NCBI RefSeq assembly: GCF_900114615.1
Contig: NZ_FOTS01000012.1
Span: 64,001 to 128,000 of the forward strand
Direction: 5' to 3'
Origin: Pelosinus propionicus DSM 13327
Lineage (GTDB): Bacteria; Bacillota; Negativicutes; DSM-13327
Length of the DNA stretch: 64,000 nt
Shown here: piece after piece, positions 32,163 to 40,465 of the stretch
Layout: each line of letters begins with the position of its first letter
Position numbering within the stretch: the first letter of the stretch is position 1
The notes under the pieces: model-generated
The model's database searches: none
Told to the model about the DNA's origin: nothing
What the model saw: the letters and a program-made list of their open reading frames with translations, nothing else
Position numbers and translations under genes: made by a program

Positions 32163-33242
32163 ATGGATACTACAATTCTAGAAGTGGATTTAGATAAAAT
32201 TATATATAATACCTCTCAAGTCGTTGCACGATGCCATCGTTTGGGAATCTCAGTATTGGGAGTAACTAAAGGATTTAGCGCAATGCATCAGATCGTTTCA
32301 GCTATGGTAGAAGGAGGGGTTGATGGATTAGCGGATGCTAGACTTGAAAACATCATAGAGCTTCGCAAACGAAACTTTAATCAGGAAATAACCTTATTGA
32401 GGCTTCCGAGATTAAGTAATATTGAAACAATTGTTCAGTACGCCGATATAAGCATTAATTCGGAAATGGCAGTAATCCAAGCTCTATCGGAGACTGCCAA
32501 AAGGGTTGGAAAGAAACACAATATAATTTTAATGGTAGATGTAGGAGATCTTAGGGAAGGATTGATGATTGATCAAGTTCTTGATGCCGTGATACAAATT
32601 TCAAGTCTAAGCGGAGTACATTTATTAGGCTTGGGAACTAATATGGGGTGTTTTGGTGGAATTTTGCCGAGTCCGGAGAATTTAGGGGTTTTAGTTACTT
32701 TAGCTAATGCAATAGAGAAAAAAATCGGAATAGCGCTAGAAGTGATTTCTGGTGGTGGAACTTCCAGTTTATCATTAGTAGAGAAGAACAATGTTCCGTT
32801 GGGAATTAATCAATTGCGTATTGGTGAGGGAATTTTGTTAGGTACGGATACCACCCATAATCGCAGAATACCTTGGCTGTTACAGGATGCTTTTCTTCTT
32901 AGAGCTGAGGTGATTGAAGTAAAATGTAAACCTTCTGTACCGACTGGAGATATTGGTAGAGACGCATTTGGGAATATACCTCAATTTATTGATAAAGGAG
33001 TTCGAAATCGAGCAATTTTAGCTTTAGGAAAACAAGATGTGGATGTAGAAGGTATATTTCCAGTAGAAAAAAGTATTAAAATTATAGGGGCAAGTAGTGA
33101 CCATTTAATTCTTGACATTACAGAATGTGAAAAGGAAATAAAGGTAGGAGACGATGTTGAATTTTCCTTATCTTATTCTGGATTGCTTTCGGTGAGTGAT
33201 TCTAGTTATGTAACAAAGAAATTTAAAAGAGGGATAGTATGA
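32163..33242 (+). CDS. PLP-dependent alanine/ornithine racemase family enzyme
   Basis: 359 residues from the ATG at 32163 (after GGAGGG). Fold type III: LGVTKGF carries the PLP lysine near residue 37; GLGTNMGCFGG and VISGGGTSSL, RIGEGILLGT bind the phosphate. The family contains ornithine racemase (Orr) and uncharacterised amino acid racemases; the GEGILLGTDTTHNRR segment and YSGLLSVSDSSYVTKKF end favour the Orr group. The GNAT gene overlaps by four bases (ATGA), suggesting a two-step conversion of a D/L amino acid. Confidence 0.78.
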   Translation: MDTTILEVDLDKIIYNTSQVVARCHRLGISVLGVTKGFSAMHQIVSAMVEGGVDGLADARLENIIELRKRNFNQEITLLRLPRLSNIETIVQYADISINSEMAVIQALSETAKRVGKKHNIILMVDVGDLREGLMIDQVLDAVIQISSLSGVHLLGLGTNMGCFGGILPSPENLGVLVTLANAIEKKIGIALEVISGGGTSSLSLVEKNNVPLGINQLRIGEGILLGTDTTHNRRIPWLLQDAFLLRAEVIEVKCKPSVPTGDIGRDAFGNIPQFIDKGVRNRAILALGKQDVDVEGIFPVEKSIKIIGASSDHLILDITECEKEIKVGDDVEFSLSYSGLLSVSDSSYVTKKFKRGIV

Positions 33243-33706
33243 TTGAATTAGTAAAAAATGTTGAGCCAGATTTAGTTAAGCGGCTAGTAGAGTTAGAAAT
33301 AAGCGCTTTTGATGATGGTGGGTTGAATAAATGGCATTTGGTTCCACTTATAAGGCATGGACGTGTTTTTATTATTCGCAAGGATCAGGAGGTTGTTGGT
33401 TTGATCCAATATATGCTGGATTGGGATTGTCCTCAAAGAGCATATATGGTTGGTGTATCTACGGATAAAAATTTTCGGGGGAAAGGGTTAGGAACCAGAT
33501 TGATTGAAGAAAGTTTTAAGAGTTTGTATCGAGAAGATATTACAGAAATTGAATTAACAGTCGATCCGAAGAATGCTGCAGCTGTTGCAATATATGAAAA
33601 AAAGTTGGGATTTCAAATTATAGAACTGAGAGAGAATGAATATGGACCAGGCGAAAATAGGCTGATAATGAAACTGCAGCTTGACAATTTTATGCAGAAA
33701 TTGTAG
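33239..33706 (+). CDS. GNAT-family N-acetyltransferase
   Basis: 155 residues, overlapping the racemase stop by four bases. GNAT motif A VGVSTDKNFRGKGLGTRLIEE (RGKGLG acetyl-CoA loop) and motif B NAAAVAIYEKKLGFQ are clear. The translational coupling to an amino acid racemase suggests acetylation of the same or a related amino acid. Confidence 0.85.
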   Translation: MIELVKNVEPDLVKRLVELEISAFDDGGLNKWHLVPLIRHGRVFIIRKDQEVVGLIQYMLDWDCPQRAYMVGVSTDKNFRGKGLGTRLIEESFKSLYREDITEIELTVDPKNAAAVAIYEKKLGFQIIELRENEYGPGENRLIMKLQLDNFMQKL

Positions 33707-33720
33707 ATAATAAAAAAGTA

Positions 33721-33749
33721 TTGACATAACAGATTAAAACCATTATACT
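33721..33749 (+). promoter_or_regulatory. promoter of tRNA-Arg(ACG)
   Basis: TTGACA (33721-33726), 17 bp, TATACT (33744-33749). Confidence 0.8.
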
Positions 33750-33773
33750 ATTTAAGTAAGGTAATTGAACAAT

Positions 33774-33850
33774 GACTCCGTAGCCCAGCTGGATAGAGCG
33801 CTTGACTACGAATCAAGAGGTCGCAGGTTCGAATCCTGCCGGGGTCACCA
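33774..33850 (+). tRNA. tRNA-Arg(ACG)
   Basis: Acceptor GACTCCG/CGGGGTC, anticodon loop CTACGAA (anticodon ACG, the A34 normally deaminated to inosine), encoded CCA. Confidence 0.97.
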
Positions 33851-33861
33851 TTAGGTATTTG

Positions 33862-33895
33862 AAGGTTTTACGAATTTTTCGTAAAGCTTTTTTGT
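33862..33895 (+). terminator. terminator of tRNA-Arg(ACG)
   Basis: TTTACGAA-TTT-TTCGTAAA with AAG/CTT below, then TTTTTTG. The next 400 bases to the chemoreceptor gene hold no gene; an extended -10 (TGTTATAAT, 34132-34140) is the likely promoter of that gene. Confidence 0.75.
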
Positions 33896-34131
33896 TTTAT
33901 ACGACTGAAATGTGTGGCGGAGATTAGAATGCTTCTTTGATTAGGTTTATTTTGGCCGTGGACTGGTCGAATTCGGCTAGGATAAGGAATTCTTATGAAA
34001 GATAATTAGTTTAGTCTTAAGACTTTCCTTTAAGATTTTATTTTAATTATGGTATTCACTAGAAAAATGAGTGATAATTGTGAATTGAATAATAATTGTC
34101 GTTGCTTTTTGTAGTTTTACAGAAGTTGGTA

Positions 34132-34140
34132 TGTTATAAT
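34132..34140 (+). promoter_or_regulatory. extended -10 promoter of the chemoreceptor gene
   Basis: TGT-TATAAT with weak -35; 160 bases of leader before the ATG. Confidence 0.4.
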
Positions 34141-34300
34141 AACGAGCAATATCAAATTTTGTAAGCAATCTTCTTTTTTTATAAGAATAGGCAGGAAATG
34201 GGAAAAAAAGTTAGAATAGTAGTAGTGGTTATAAAGCTCTCATTGCATAGAAGAAAGAAGAGCTATTGTTAAATAAGTAGAATGTAGAGAGGGGATTATT

Positions 34301-36268
34301 ATGTTTAAGGGAAATAGTTTAAGAACCAAGTTGATTATATTCTTTATATTATTTGCTGTTATTCCTGCGGCAATTGGTGGAGCAATCAGTATTTATAAAA
34401 GCGTAATAACGACGAAAGAGGCAGTGATACATAGCAATAATAATACCGCTTCCCAAATTGCCAAACAAATTGAAATTATGTTAGATGACTCTATAGGGAT
34501 GACTGAGGGGTTGGCCGCAAGTCCGACAGCACGTTCTCTAGACGGGATTGCCTTACGTGATATGATTATAAATTTCCAACAAAAAAACCCTCAATTTGAA
34601 TTGATCTATGTAATGGATGCAAGTGGTATGCAAGTTGCAAGAACAGCTGGTACGTTAGCAAATCGTGCAGATAGGCCTTATTTTAAAGAAGCGATGAAGG
34701 GAAGTACTTTTTTTACTGATATTTACATATCTTCTTTTACAAATGCTCCAAGTATAACGATTTCTGTTCCCATTAAGAGTCCTACAGGAACAGTTCTAGG
34801 TGTATTTGCTGCAGATATTGGCTTGCAAAGCCTCTGGGCAATTGCTGATAATGTTAAGGTAGGTAAAAATGGATATGTTGAAATTGTTGATCACAATGGT
34901 GTCGTGATTGCTTATCCGGATCATGAAAAGGTACTAAAAAAGGAAAGCTTTGCAGCAGTTGAATATGTAAAAAAAGTAATAGAAGGTCAAACTGGAACAA
35001 TAGAAGCTGTTTCTAGTCGTGGTGACAAGACGATTAGTGCTTTTATACCAGTAGCTAAGTATCAATGGGGCGTTATTGTAAATGAACCGCTTAAAGATGT
35101 TTATGATGGAGCGATCACAGCATCCTATATTATAATTGGAATTTTACTTATTTCTTTGATATTAGCTGCAGTTACAGCATTTTATATAGCTCGTAGCATC
35201 GTTACTCCGCTGCAGAAAGTAGTTCATTCTGTTGAATTAGTAGCCGGAGGAGACTTATCGCATACTTTAGTTGCCGATGGAGTTTTAGAAGTAAATCAGT
35301 TGGTGCAAGGTGTAAATCAAATGACAGTTGCTTTACGAAAAATTATTCTGCATGCAGCTTCCGTTGCTGAATCTGTAGCTGCTTCTGCCGAAGAGTTAAC
35401 GGCATCAGCTACAGAAGTGGGAAGAGCTTCGGAAGAAGTTACGGCCACAATTCAGGATGTGGCGCAAAGTGCTACGACTCAAGTTCGGTTGTCGGATGAA
35501 TCCTCTACTATAATGATAGAAATGCAAGCGGGTATTGCGGATGCAGTCCAAGCGGCCTGTGAAGTGGCTGGCGTTTCAGAGAGAAGTGAACAGTCAGCTG
35601 AAGGTGGATTAAAACAAGTCAATCAGGCTGTACAGTTGATGAATAATATTCGTCAAGATGTGGGGAATGCAGCAGAAAAAATAAATATTCTTGGTGAAAA
35701 GTCAAGGCAGATTGGACAAATCGTTGAAGTAATTACAAATATTGCAGGACAAACGAATCTGTTGGCGTTAAATGCTGCGATTGAAGCTGCAAGAGCTGGA
35801 GAACAAGGACGAGGTTTTGCAGTGGTAGCGGATGAAGTGCGAAAATTAGCTGAACAATCGCAGGAAGCAGCAAAAGAAATTGCTGAGATTATCGGTGCAA
35901 TCCAAAGTGAGACAGTACAAGCGGTAGATGCAATGGATAAAGGAAGTAAAGAGGTAGGAGAAGGCGTTAAAGTGGTCTCTGCTTCAAAAGTAGCATTTGA
36001 GGAAATTTACGTAGATGTAAAGGAAATGAGAAGGCAAGTAGACAGTATTTTAGCATTAATGGATTCGCAGTTAACTGGAAGTGGACAAGTTGGTCAATCG
36101 ATTACTGGTATTGCAGATGCATCAAGAACGAATGCTGCGAGCTCTCAAGAAGTTGCAGCAGCTAGTGAAGAACAAAATGCTTCTGTGCATGAAATCGTAA
36201 CAGCTGTTTCTGGTTTAGCAACCATGGCTAGTGAACTGCAAGAAGTTGTTCATAAATTTAAAGTATAA
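34301..36268 (+). CDS. methyl-accepting chemotaxis protein with Cache domain
   Basis: 655 residues, ATG after GAGAGGGG. TM1 at about 11-32 ([20 protein letters not shown]); periplasmic double Cache domain at about 35-275 ([36 protein letters not shown]-type segments); TM2 at about 278-302; HAMP; methyl-accepting signalling domain with the conserved hairpin tip ([20 protein letters not shown], then [20 protein letters not shown]). Ligand unknown. Single-gene transcript with terminator. Confidence 0.95.
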   Translation: MFKGNSLRTKLIIFFILFAVIPAAIGGAISIYKSVITTKEAVIHSNNNTASQIAKQIEIMLDDSIGMTEGLAASPTARSLDGIALRDMIINFQQKNPQFELIYVMDASGMQVARTAGTLANRADRPYFKEAMKGSTFFTDIYISSFTNAPSITISVPIKSPTGTVLGVFAADIGLQSLWAIADNVKVGKNGYVEIVDHNGVVIAYPDHEKVLKKESFAAVEYVKKVIEGQTGTIEAVSSRGDKTISAFIPVAKYQWGVIVNEPLKDVYDGAITASYIIIGILLISLILAAVTAFYIARSIVTPLQKVVHSVELVAGGDLSHTLVADGVLEVNQLVQGVNQMTVALRKIILHAASVAESVAASAEELTASATEVGRASEEVTATIQDVAQSATTQVRLSDESSTIMIEMQAGIADAVQAACEVAGVSERSEQSAEGGLKQVNQAVQLMNNIRQDVGNAAEKINILGEKSRQIGQIVEVITNIAGQTNLLALNAAIEAARAGEQGRGFAVVADEVRKLAEQSQEAAKEIAEIIGAIQSETVQAVDAMDKGSKEVGEGVKVVSASKVAFEEIYVDVKEMRRQVDSILALMDSQLTGSGQVGQSITGIADASRTNAASSQEVAAASEEQNASVHEIVTAVSGLATMASELQEVVHKFKV

Positions 36269-36275
36269 AATTGGC

Positions 36276-36315
36276 AAGGTACGATGCTTCTATTATGTCG
36301 CATTGTACCTTTATC
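36276..36315 (+). terminator. rho-independent terminator of the chemoreceptor gene
   Basis: AAGGTACGATGC...GCATTGTACCTT followed by TATCTTATT. Confidence 0.75.
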
Positions 36316-36550
36316 TTATTAATCCATTTTTTATAAGAGATTGCAAGATAAAGCTTATTTTTTAAAAAAAATATAGTAAACATGAGAAATAAAGAGAAAA
36401 GAAGAGAAATAGGATAATTTATTAATATAATCAAATAAAATAACCTAATGTAACAATTGTATATCTATAAATGATTTGATATACTAATGAAGTTGTTGAG
36501 AGGCGATAAGCGAGTTAACTGATTAAAAGAAAAAAACTTTTAAAAAGTGC

Positions 36551-36579
36551 TTGACATAACAAGGTAGACATGATACAAT
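36551..36579 (+). promoter_or_regulatory. promoter of the tRNA His-Gln-Lys-Leu operon
   Basis: TTGACA (36551-36556), 17 bp, TACAAT (36574-36579) with TGA before the -10. Confidence 0.8.
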
Positions 36580-36625
36580 AAATCTTGTCGCTAGGGGATG
36601 TTAAGAGGAAATATCGCAGATATAT

Positions 36626-36702
36626 GGTGGCTGTGGTGAAGCGGTCAACACGGCGGATTGTGGTTCCGTTATTCGAGGGTTCGATCCCCTTCAGCCACCC
36701 CA
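36626..36702 (+). tRNA. tRNA-His(GTG)
   Basis: Extra 5' G (36626) opposite C73 as required for histidyl-tRNA synthetase; acceptor GTGGCTG/CAGCCAC; anticodon GTG; encoded CCA. Confidence 0.96.
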
Positions 36703-36725
36703 TTCATTAACTCTAGTAACAATAT

Positions 36726-36801
36726 AGGGGTATAGCCAAGTTGGTAAGGCACGGGACTTTGACTCCCGCACGCGTTGGTTCGAGTCCAGCTACCCCTGCC
36801 A
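36726..36801 (+). tRNA. tRNA-Gln(TTG)
   Basis: Acceptor AGGGGTA/TACCCCT, anticodon stem CGGGA/TCCCG with loop CTTTGAC (anticodon TTG), discriminator G, CCA. Confidence 0.96.
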
Positions 36802-36805
36802 TTAT

Positions 36806-36881
36806 GGTTCACTAGCTCAGTTGGTAGAGCACCTGACTTTTAATCAGGGTGTCCCGCGTTCGAGCCGCGGGTGAGCCACCA
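36806..36881 (+). tRNA. tRNA-Lys(TTT)
   Basis: Acceptor GGTTCAC/GTGAGCC, anticodon stem CCTGA/TCAGG with loop CTTTTAA (anticodon TTT), CCA; only four bases after tRNA-Gln. Confidence 0.96.
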
Positions 36882-36895
36882 TTTAACTTAATTAT

Positions 36896-36979
36896 GCGGG
36901 AGTGGCGGAATGGCAGACGCACCAGACTTAGGATCTGGCGCCGCAAGGTGTAGGAGTTCAAGTCTCCTCTCCCGCACCA
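36896..36979 (+). tRNA. tRNA-Leu(TAG)
   Basis: 84-base class II tRNA with long variable arm; acceptor GCGGGAG/CTCCCGC, anticodon stem CCAGA/TCTGG with loop CTTAGGA (anticodon TAG), CCA. Confidence 0.96.
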
Positions 36980-36990
36980 TTCAAAGATGT

Positions 36991-37022
36991 AAGGCTTCAG
37001 AATTTTCTGGAGTCTTTTTTTG
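36991..37022 (+). terminator. terminator of the four-tRNA operon
   Basis: AAGGCTTCAG-AATTTT-CTGGAGTCTT followed by TTTTTTG. Confidence 0.8.
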
Positions 37023-37090
37023 TGTAGACGATCTGCGTATTTTATACCTCTACACCCTTTAGAGTGCCTGTATCGTATTTCTGCTAACAT

Positions 37091-37136
37091 AAAAGGAGAC
37101 AAATCATAACTGTAAGGTAATGATTTGTCTCCTTTT
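37091..37136 (-). terminator. terminator of the CotF-like gene
   Basis: A perfect 17-bp stem: AAAAGGAGACAAATCAT (37091-37107) with its complement at 37120-37136. Confidence 0.75.
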
Positions 37137-37151
37137 ATGTAGTGTATAGTA

Positions 37152-37631
37152 TTAGGATTGTGTATTATACATACCGTGGCTTTGCATGTATTGGAAGATC
37201 CCTTGACCATGTCCTTGTTCTTCTTTTTGTATGTGGTTGAGAGCTTGACGTACATTGGGATCAGCAAATTCGAAGATTGCTGTATCATAAGCTCCAGAAA
37301 CGAATTTTTCAGTCATTAGCATATCCGTACAGAGAGTGCTATCGTTTTTATTGGCAACAGCTCCTTGTGAGGATGATGGAGTTGTTGTTGAGGTACTTTG
37401 GCTGGATTGCTGATTTTGTTGTGAAGTCATGTTGGGAATTTGACCGTTTAACATTTGGTTTACAGTGTTTAGATGCTGCTGTTCTTGTCCGGCATAGGAG
37501 TTAAATAACTGTTTTAGAGTAGGGTCTTGGGCTTGGTTTGCATAGGATTGGTATTTTTCTATACAAATTTGCTCATGCTTCTTTTGATCTTCTAACAAAG
37601 ATTTTTCTTTTGGGGTTAATTGCAGTGTCAT
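37152..37631 (-). CDS. CotF-like spore coat protein
   Basis: 159 residues from the ATG at 37631 following AGGAGGTGAT. Ferritin-like helical bundle of the CotF/YhcQ family: KEKSLLEDQKKHEQICIEKY and AGQEQQHLNTVNQML in the first half, EFADPNVRQALNHIQKEEQG in the second, separated by a Gln/Ser/Thr-rich linker (about 75-95). Family members coat endospores or attach to the germ wall, which fits a spore-forming host. Monocistronic. Confidence 0.85.
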   Translation of the reverse strand: MTLQLTPKEKSLLEDQKKHEQICIEKYQSYANQAQDPTLKQLFNSYAGQEQQHLNTVNQMLNGQIPNMTSQQNQQSSQSTSTTTPSSSQGAVANKNDSTLCTDMLMTEKFVSGAYDTAIFEFADPNVRQALNHIQKEEQGHGQGIFQYMQSHGMYNTQS

Positions 37632-37713
37632 ATATATCACCTCCTTTTAGTATTTTGTTTCAAAACTTCAATTTTATTCATAGTTGCAAAAAGTAAGGAA
37701 AACTATAAAAAGA

Positions 37714-37759
37714 CACAGAGAGTACAACGAATATATATATATTCGTTGTACTCTCTGTG
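37714..37759 (-). terminator. 46-bp perfect palindrome, terminator of the transporter gene
   Basis: CACAGAGAGTACAACGAATA continues into its own complement with no mismatch. On the minus strand it follows the transporter stop by about 55 bases and is followed by TCTTTTTATAG. Confidence 0.75.
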
Positions 37760-37814
37760 GTACTTAATAATGCGTATCTGTTTTGATGCCGTACTATTTG
37801 TTTAAGATCTATAT

Positions 37815-39659
37815 TTATTTTTGCAAATGGAATGGAATAGTAGTTACGATAACATTTTCTCTTAAAATTAATAGTGTGCGAAGTATCCAACCTGTTTGGT
37901 TGTGTAATAAGCGATGCCACCATTTTTTTGTTTGAAACTCAGGAATTAGAATTGTAATATAATCTTCTGGATTTTTTTGACGTTCCAAATTGATAATGTA
38001 GTCTAGTATGGGCTGGATTACCAAACGATAAGGAGAATATACAGTTACAAGTTCAATTCCAGGATTCCAGCCGCGCCATTTGTCTTCTACTTTTCTTCCG
38101 ATTTCCTCGTCTGTTGCAATGTGCAGTGCTACTACGTCGTTGCTAATACTTTTAGCATACTTAAGTGTTTCAGCTACAACACTGGTGGGGGTTGCGATGG
38201 GGACGATTACTACATTTCTGCCTGTTTTTAGATTAGCTTTAATATTTGGATTGAAATCTTCTAGGGGGAGATGTAATTGATCGGCCATATCATTATAATG
38301 AGAGCGAATTTTTTTAAAAATACAAATCATAATGGGAATAAATATTAAGACAAGCCACGCGCCATAAAAAAACTTAGTAATAGCAATAATTAAGACAACG
38401 ATTCCGGTAACGGTGGCACCTATGGTATTCACTGTAGCGCGTAGATGCCAACCACGAGTTCTTTCTTTTTTCCAATGCACCACCATGCCTATTTGCGCAA
38501 TCGTAAAGGAAAGAAAAACACCAATAGCATATAATGAGATCAAATGTTCTGTATTTCCTTGATAAATTAGGATTAAAATACCAGCAACAATACTAAGTAG
38601 CACAATTCCATTAGAGAAATTTAACCGTTCTCCTCTTACTCCCAGATAACGCGGCATATAGCCGTCTCTAGCAAGGATAGATAATAAAAGAGGCAATCCG
38701 TTGAAAGAAGTGTTGGCAGCCAGATAGAGGACTAACATAGTGGTAATTTGTATATAATAATATGCCCAGCCACGACCAAAAGTGAGTTCGGCAATTTGGG
38801 ATAAGGCTGTTATATCGTGTAAAGGCAAAATGTGAAAATGCATAGTTAAAAATGAAGTGCCAATAAACATGATGCCAAGGATTCCTGACATCCAATAAGT
38901 AGTGATTGTAGCATTGCGTGCTCCTGGAGAACGGAACATGGGAACACCATTAGAAATTGCTTCAAGTCCTGTCATGGAACTACAGCCATTTGCAAAGGCT
39001 CGAAGAACAAGAACCAGAATCGTCCAATCCATTTGTTTTTCGAGTGATGCAGGAGGGAAAATAGGTGCTTGATTCGTAAGTGATTGATAAATTCCTGTAC
39101 CAATTAATGCGATAATGCCAAGGATGAAACCGTAGGTAGGAAATACAAATGCGGTGGAAGATTCGCGGATGCCGCGTAAATTTACTAACATTAGGACTCC
39201 AAAAAGAATAAATAAATCCATTGCAACTTCGTGTTGAGCAAAATTGGGGAAAGCTGAGATAATAGCAGCAGTTCCGGCAGAGACGCTTACAGCAACCGTA
39301 AGTGTATAATCCGCAAACAAGGCAGCTGCTGCGGTGAGCGCTGGCATTTCTCCTAAATTCGTAATGGCAACAGAATACGAACCTCCGCCTCCCGGATTAA
39401 CCTTAGCTACTTGTACATACGAAATGGTAACGATCGCCAAGAGGGCAAGAATAGCCAGAGATATAGGTGCCAAATAGCCGTAAGCTAACATACCAGGAAG
39501 AGTTAGCATGAGCATAATTTGTTCTGGGCCGTAAGCTACAGAGGATAAGGCATCAGAAGAAAAAATGGACAGAGCCTTCCATTTTGGAAGTTTTTCATTA
39601 TGTATCTCTTGATTGTGTAATGGTTTGCCAATAAGGATTCGTCGAACGAATCGCATCAT
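37815..39659 (-). CDS. APC-family potassium transporter, KimA-like
   Basis: 614 residues with about 12 membrane spans and a cytosolic C-terminal part (from about 460), the size and plan of B. subtilis KimA (YdaO). WKALSIFSSDALSSVAYGPE is the recognisable N-terminal segment; NPGGGGSYSVA and SSMTGLEAISNGVP lie in the conserved core. Uptake of K+ with protons is the family role, often controlled by c-di-AMP at protein and riboswitch level. ATG at 39659 lies 11 bases after GGAGG. A structured leader precedes it. An amino acid permease is the less likely alternative. Confidence 0.78.
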   Translation of the reverse strand: MMRFVRRILIGKPLHNQEIHNEKLPKWKALSIFSSDALSSVAYGPEQIMLMLTLPGMLAYGYLAPISLAILALLAIVTISYVQVAKVNPGGGGSYSVAITNLGEMPALTAAAALFADYTLTVAVSVSAGTAAIISAFPNFAQHEVAMDLFILFGVLMLVNLRGIRESSTAFVFPTYGFILGIIALIGTGIYQSLTNQAPIFPPASLEKQMDWTILVLVLRAFANGCSSMTGLEAISNGVPMFRSPGARNATITTYWMSGILGIMFIGTSFLTMHFHILPLHDITALSQIAELTFGRGWAYYYIQITTMLVLYLAANTSFNGLPLLLSILARDGYMPRYLGVRGERLNFSNGIVLLSIVAGILILIYQGNTEHLISLYAIGVFLSFTIAQIGMVVHWKKERTRGWHLRATVNTIGATVTGIVVLIIAITKFFYGAWLVLIFIPIMICIFKKIRSHYNDMADQLHLPLEDFNPNIKANLKTGRNVVIVPIATPTSVVAETLKYAKSISNDVVALHIATDEEIGRKVEDKWRGWNPGIELVTVYSPYRLVIQPILDYIINLERQKNPEDYITILIPEFQTKKWWHRLLHNQTGWILRTLLILRENVIVTTIPFHLQK

Positions 39660-39697
39660 AGTTGAATCTACCTCCGATATTTATTGTGAAATGTGTT

Positions 39698-39776
39698 TTA
39701 TCCGATGACTACTAAACCGCTTTAAGAATCCCGTCTTCTATAAACGGGAGCTAAAGCGGCTAAGTCCAAAGGATAA
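39698..39776 (-). promoter_or_regulatory. structured leader of the KimA-like gene
   Basis: Read on the minus strand: TTATCC (39776-39771) with GGATAA (39703-39698); CCGCTTTA with TAAAGCGG inside; CCCGT with ACGGG inside that. Three nested helices with unpaired segments TTTGGACTTAG and TTTAGTAGTCATC between the first two. It ends 38 bases before the start codon. It does not look like the ydaO c-di-AMP riboswitch I know. Riboregulation or an intergenic repeat family are both possible. Confidence 0.6.
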
Positions 39777-40046
39777 GTGCGAATAATAATGCCATAAGAT
39801 TCTTGATTGTAGCTGGCTGAGGGATGATAGGCTATTTGGCATAGAATCAATTATACAGTAGTTATAGTAAAAGGAAAGGACGATTTTGAACCATTTAGTA
39901 ATAAATAACAATAATTTATACCAAATAAAATAGCTATCATCAATATCCTTGAGATTAAGACTATTTTCTTTTGTTTAGCTCTATTTACAACAATTATGAT
40001 GCAAATAGGGCAGTAAAATGTAGAAAAAGTTCTAAATATCTAAATT
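39777..40046. other. gap without a gene
   Basis: AT-rich, no gene, no clear repeat; presumably contains the promoter of the KimA-like gene on the minus strand. Confidence 0.5.
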
Positions 40047-40076
40047 TAAAGGCACCGGAGGTATCCAGTGCCTTTA
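40047..40076 (-). terminator. terminator of the radical SAM/peptide operon
   Basis: TAAAGGCAC...GTGCCTTTA hairpin about 45 bases past the peptide stop. Confidence 0.65.
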
Positions 40077-40120
40077 AAGTGTATATGCTTAAGGGAGTGG
40101 GAAAGCTTTGCTAAGAAGTT

Positions 40121-40420
40121 CTAATCGCGACGAGGCCAGCAAGAATTTGGATTGCAAGGACGGGGCCAGCATTGCTGACGAGGCCAGCATTGCTGACGGG
40201 GCCAGCATTGTTGACGAGGCCAGCATTGCTGACGAGGCCAGCATTGTTGACGAGGCCAGCACTGCTGCTGACGGGGCCAACAAGAAGATGACGGACCGCA
40301 CCCTATAATAACAACTCGTTCATCATCGTCATCATCATCCCACTCAGACATTTCTGGTCGATCCCATTTAGGTCTTTGTTCATTATCATAGAAATCATCA
40401 TCATCATCGTCATAATACAT
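40121..40420 (-). CDS. RiPP precursor candidate with eight CWPR repeats
   Basis: 99 residues from the ATG at 40420 (AAGGAG nine bases upstream; ATG 40426 is too close to it). Residues 1-45 are a leader with two runs of six aspartates (MYYDDDDDDFYDNEQ and SEWDDDDDDERVVIIGCG). The rest is a core of eight CWPR units: six spaced by QQ (one by QQQ), then CWPRPCNPNS, then a final CWPRRD. The 18-base DNA repeat (TGCTGACGAGGCCAGCAT on the + strand, with variants) shows it grew by tandem duplication, while silent third-base changes and strict conservation of C-W-P-R point to selection. It lies 40 bases downstream of a radical SAM maturase on the same strand. W-P-R suits a three-residue cyclophane; the cysteines suit thioether formation. 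Confidence 0.75.
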   Translation of the reverse strand: MYYDDDDDDFYDNEQRPKWDRPEMSEWDDDDDDERVVIIGCGPSSSCWPRQQQCWPRQQCWPRQQCWPRQQCWPRQQCWPRQQCWPRPCNPNSCWPRRD

Positions 40421-40465
40421 ATGCATATTCTCCTTTTTAAATTAATGATATTCGCTATATCTAGG

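Noticed and set aside
39698-39776. ydaO-type c-di-AMP riboswitch
   Set aside because: The nested-stem layout and joint sequences do not match what I know of that class; reported as an unknown structured leader instead.
40089-40308. Two alanine/serine- or aspartate-rich repetitive frames overlapping the CWPR gene
   Set aside because: Products of the 18-base repeat read in other frames; only the minus-strand CWPR frame has a ribosome site and an operon partner.
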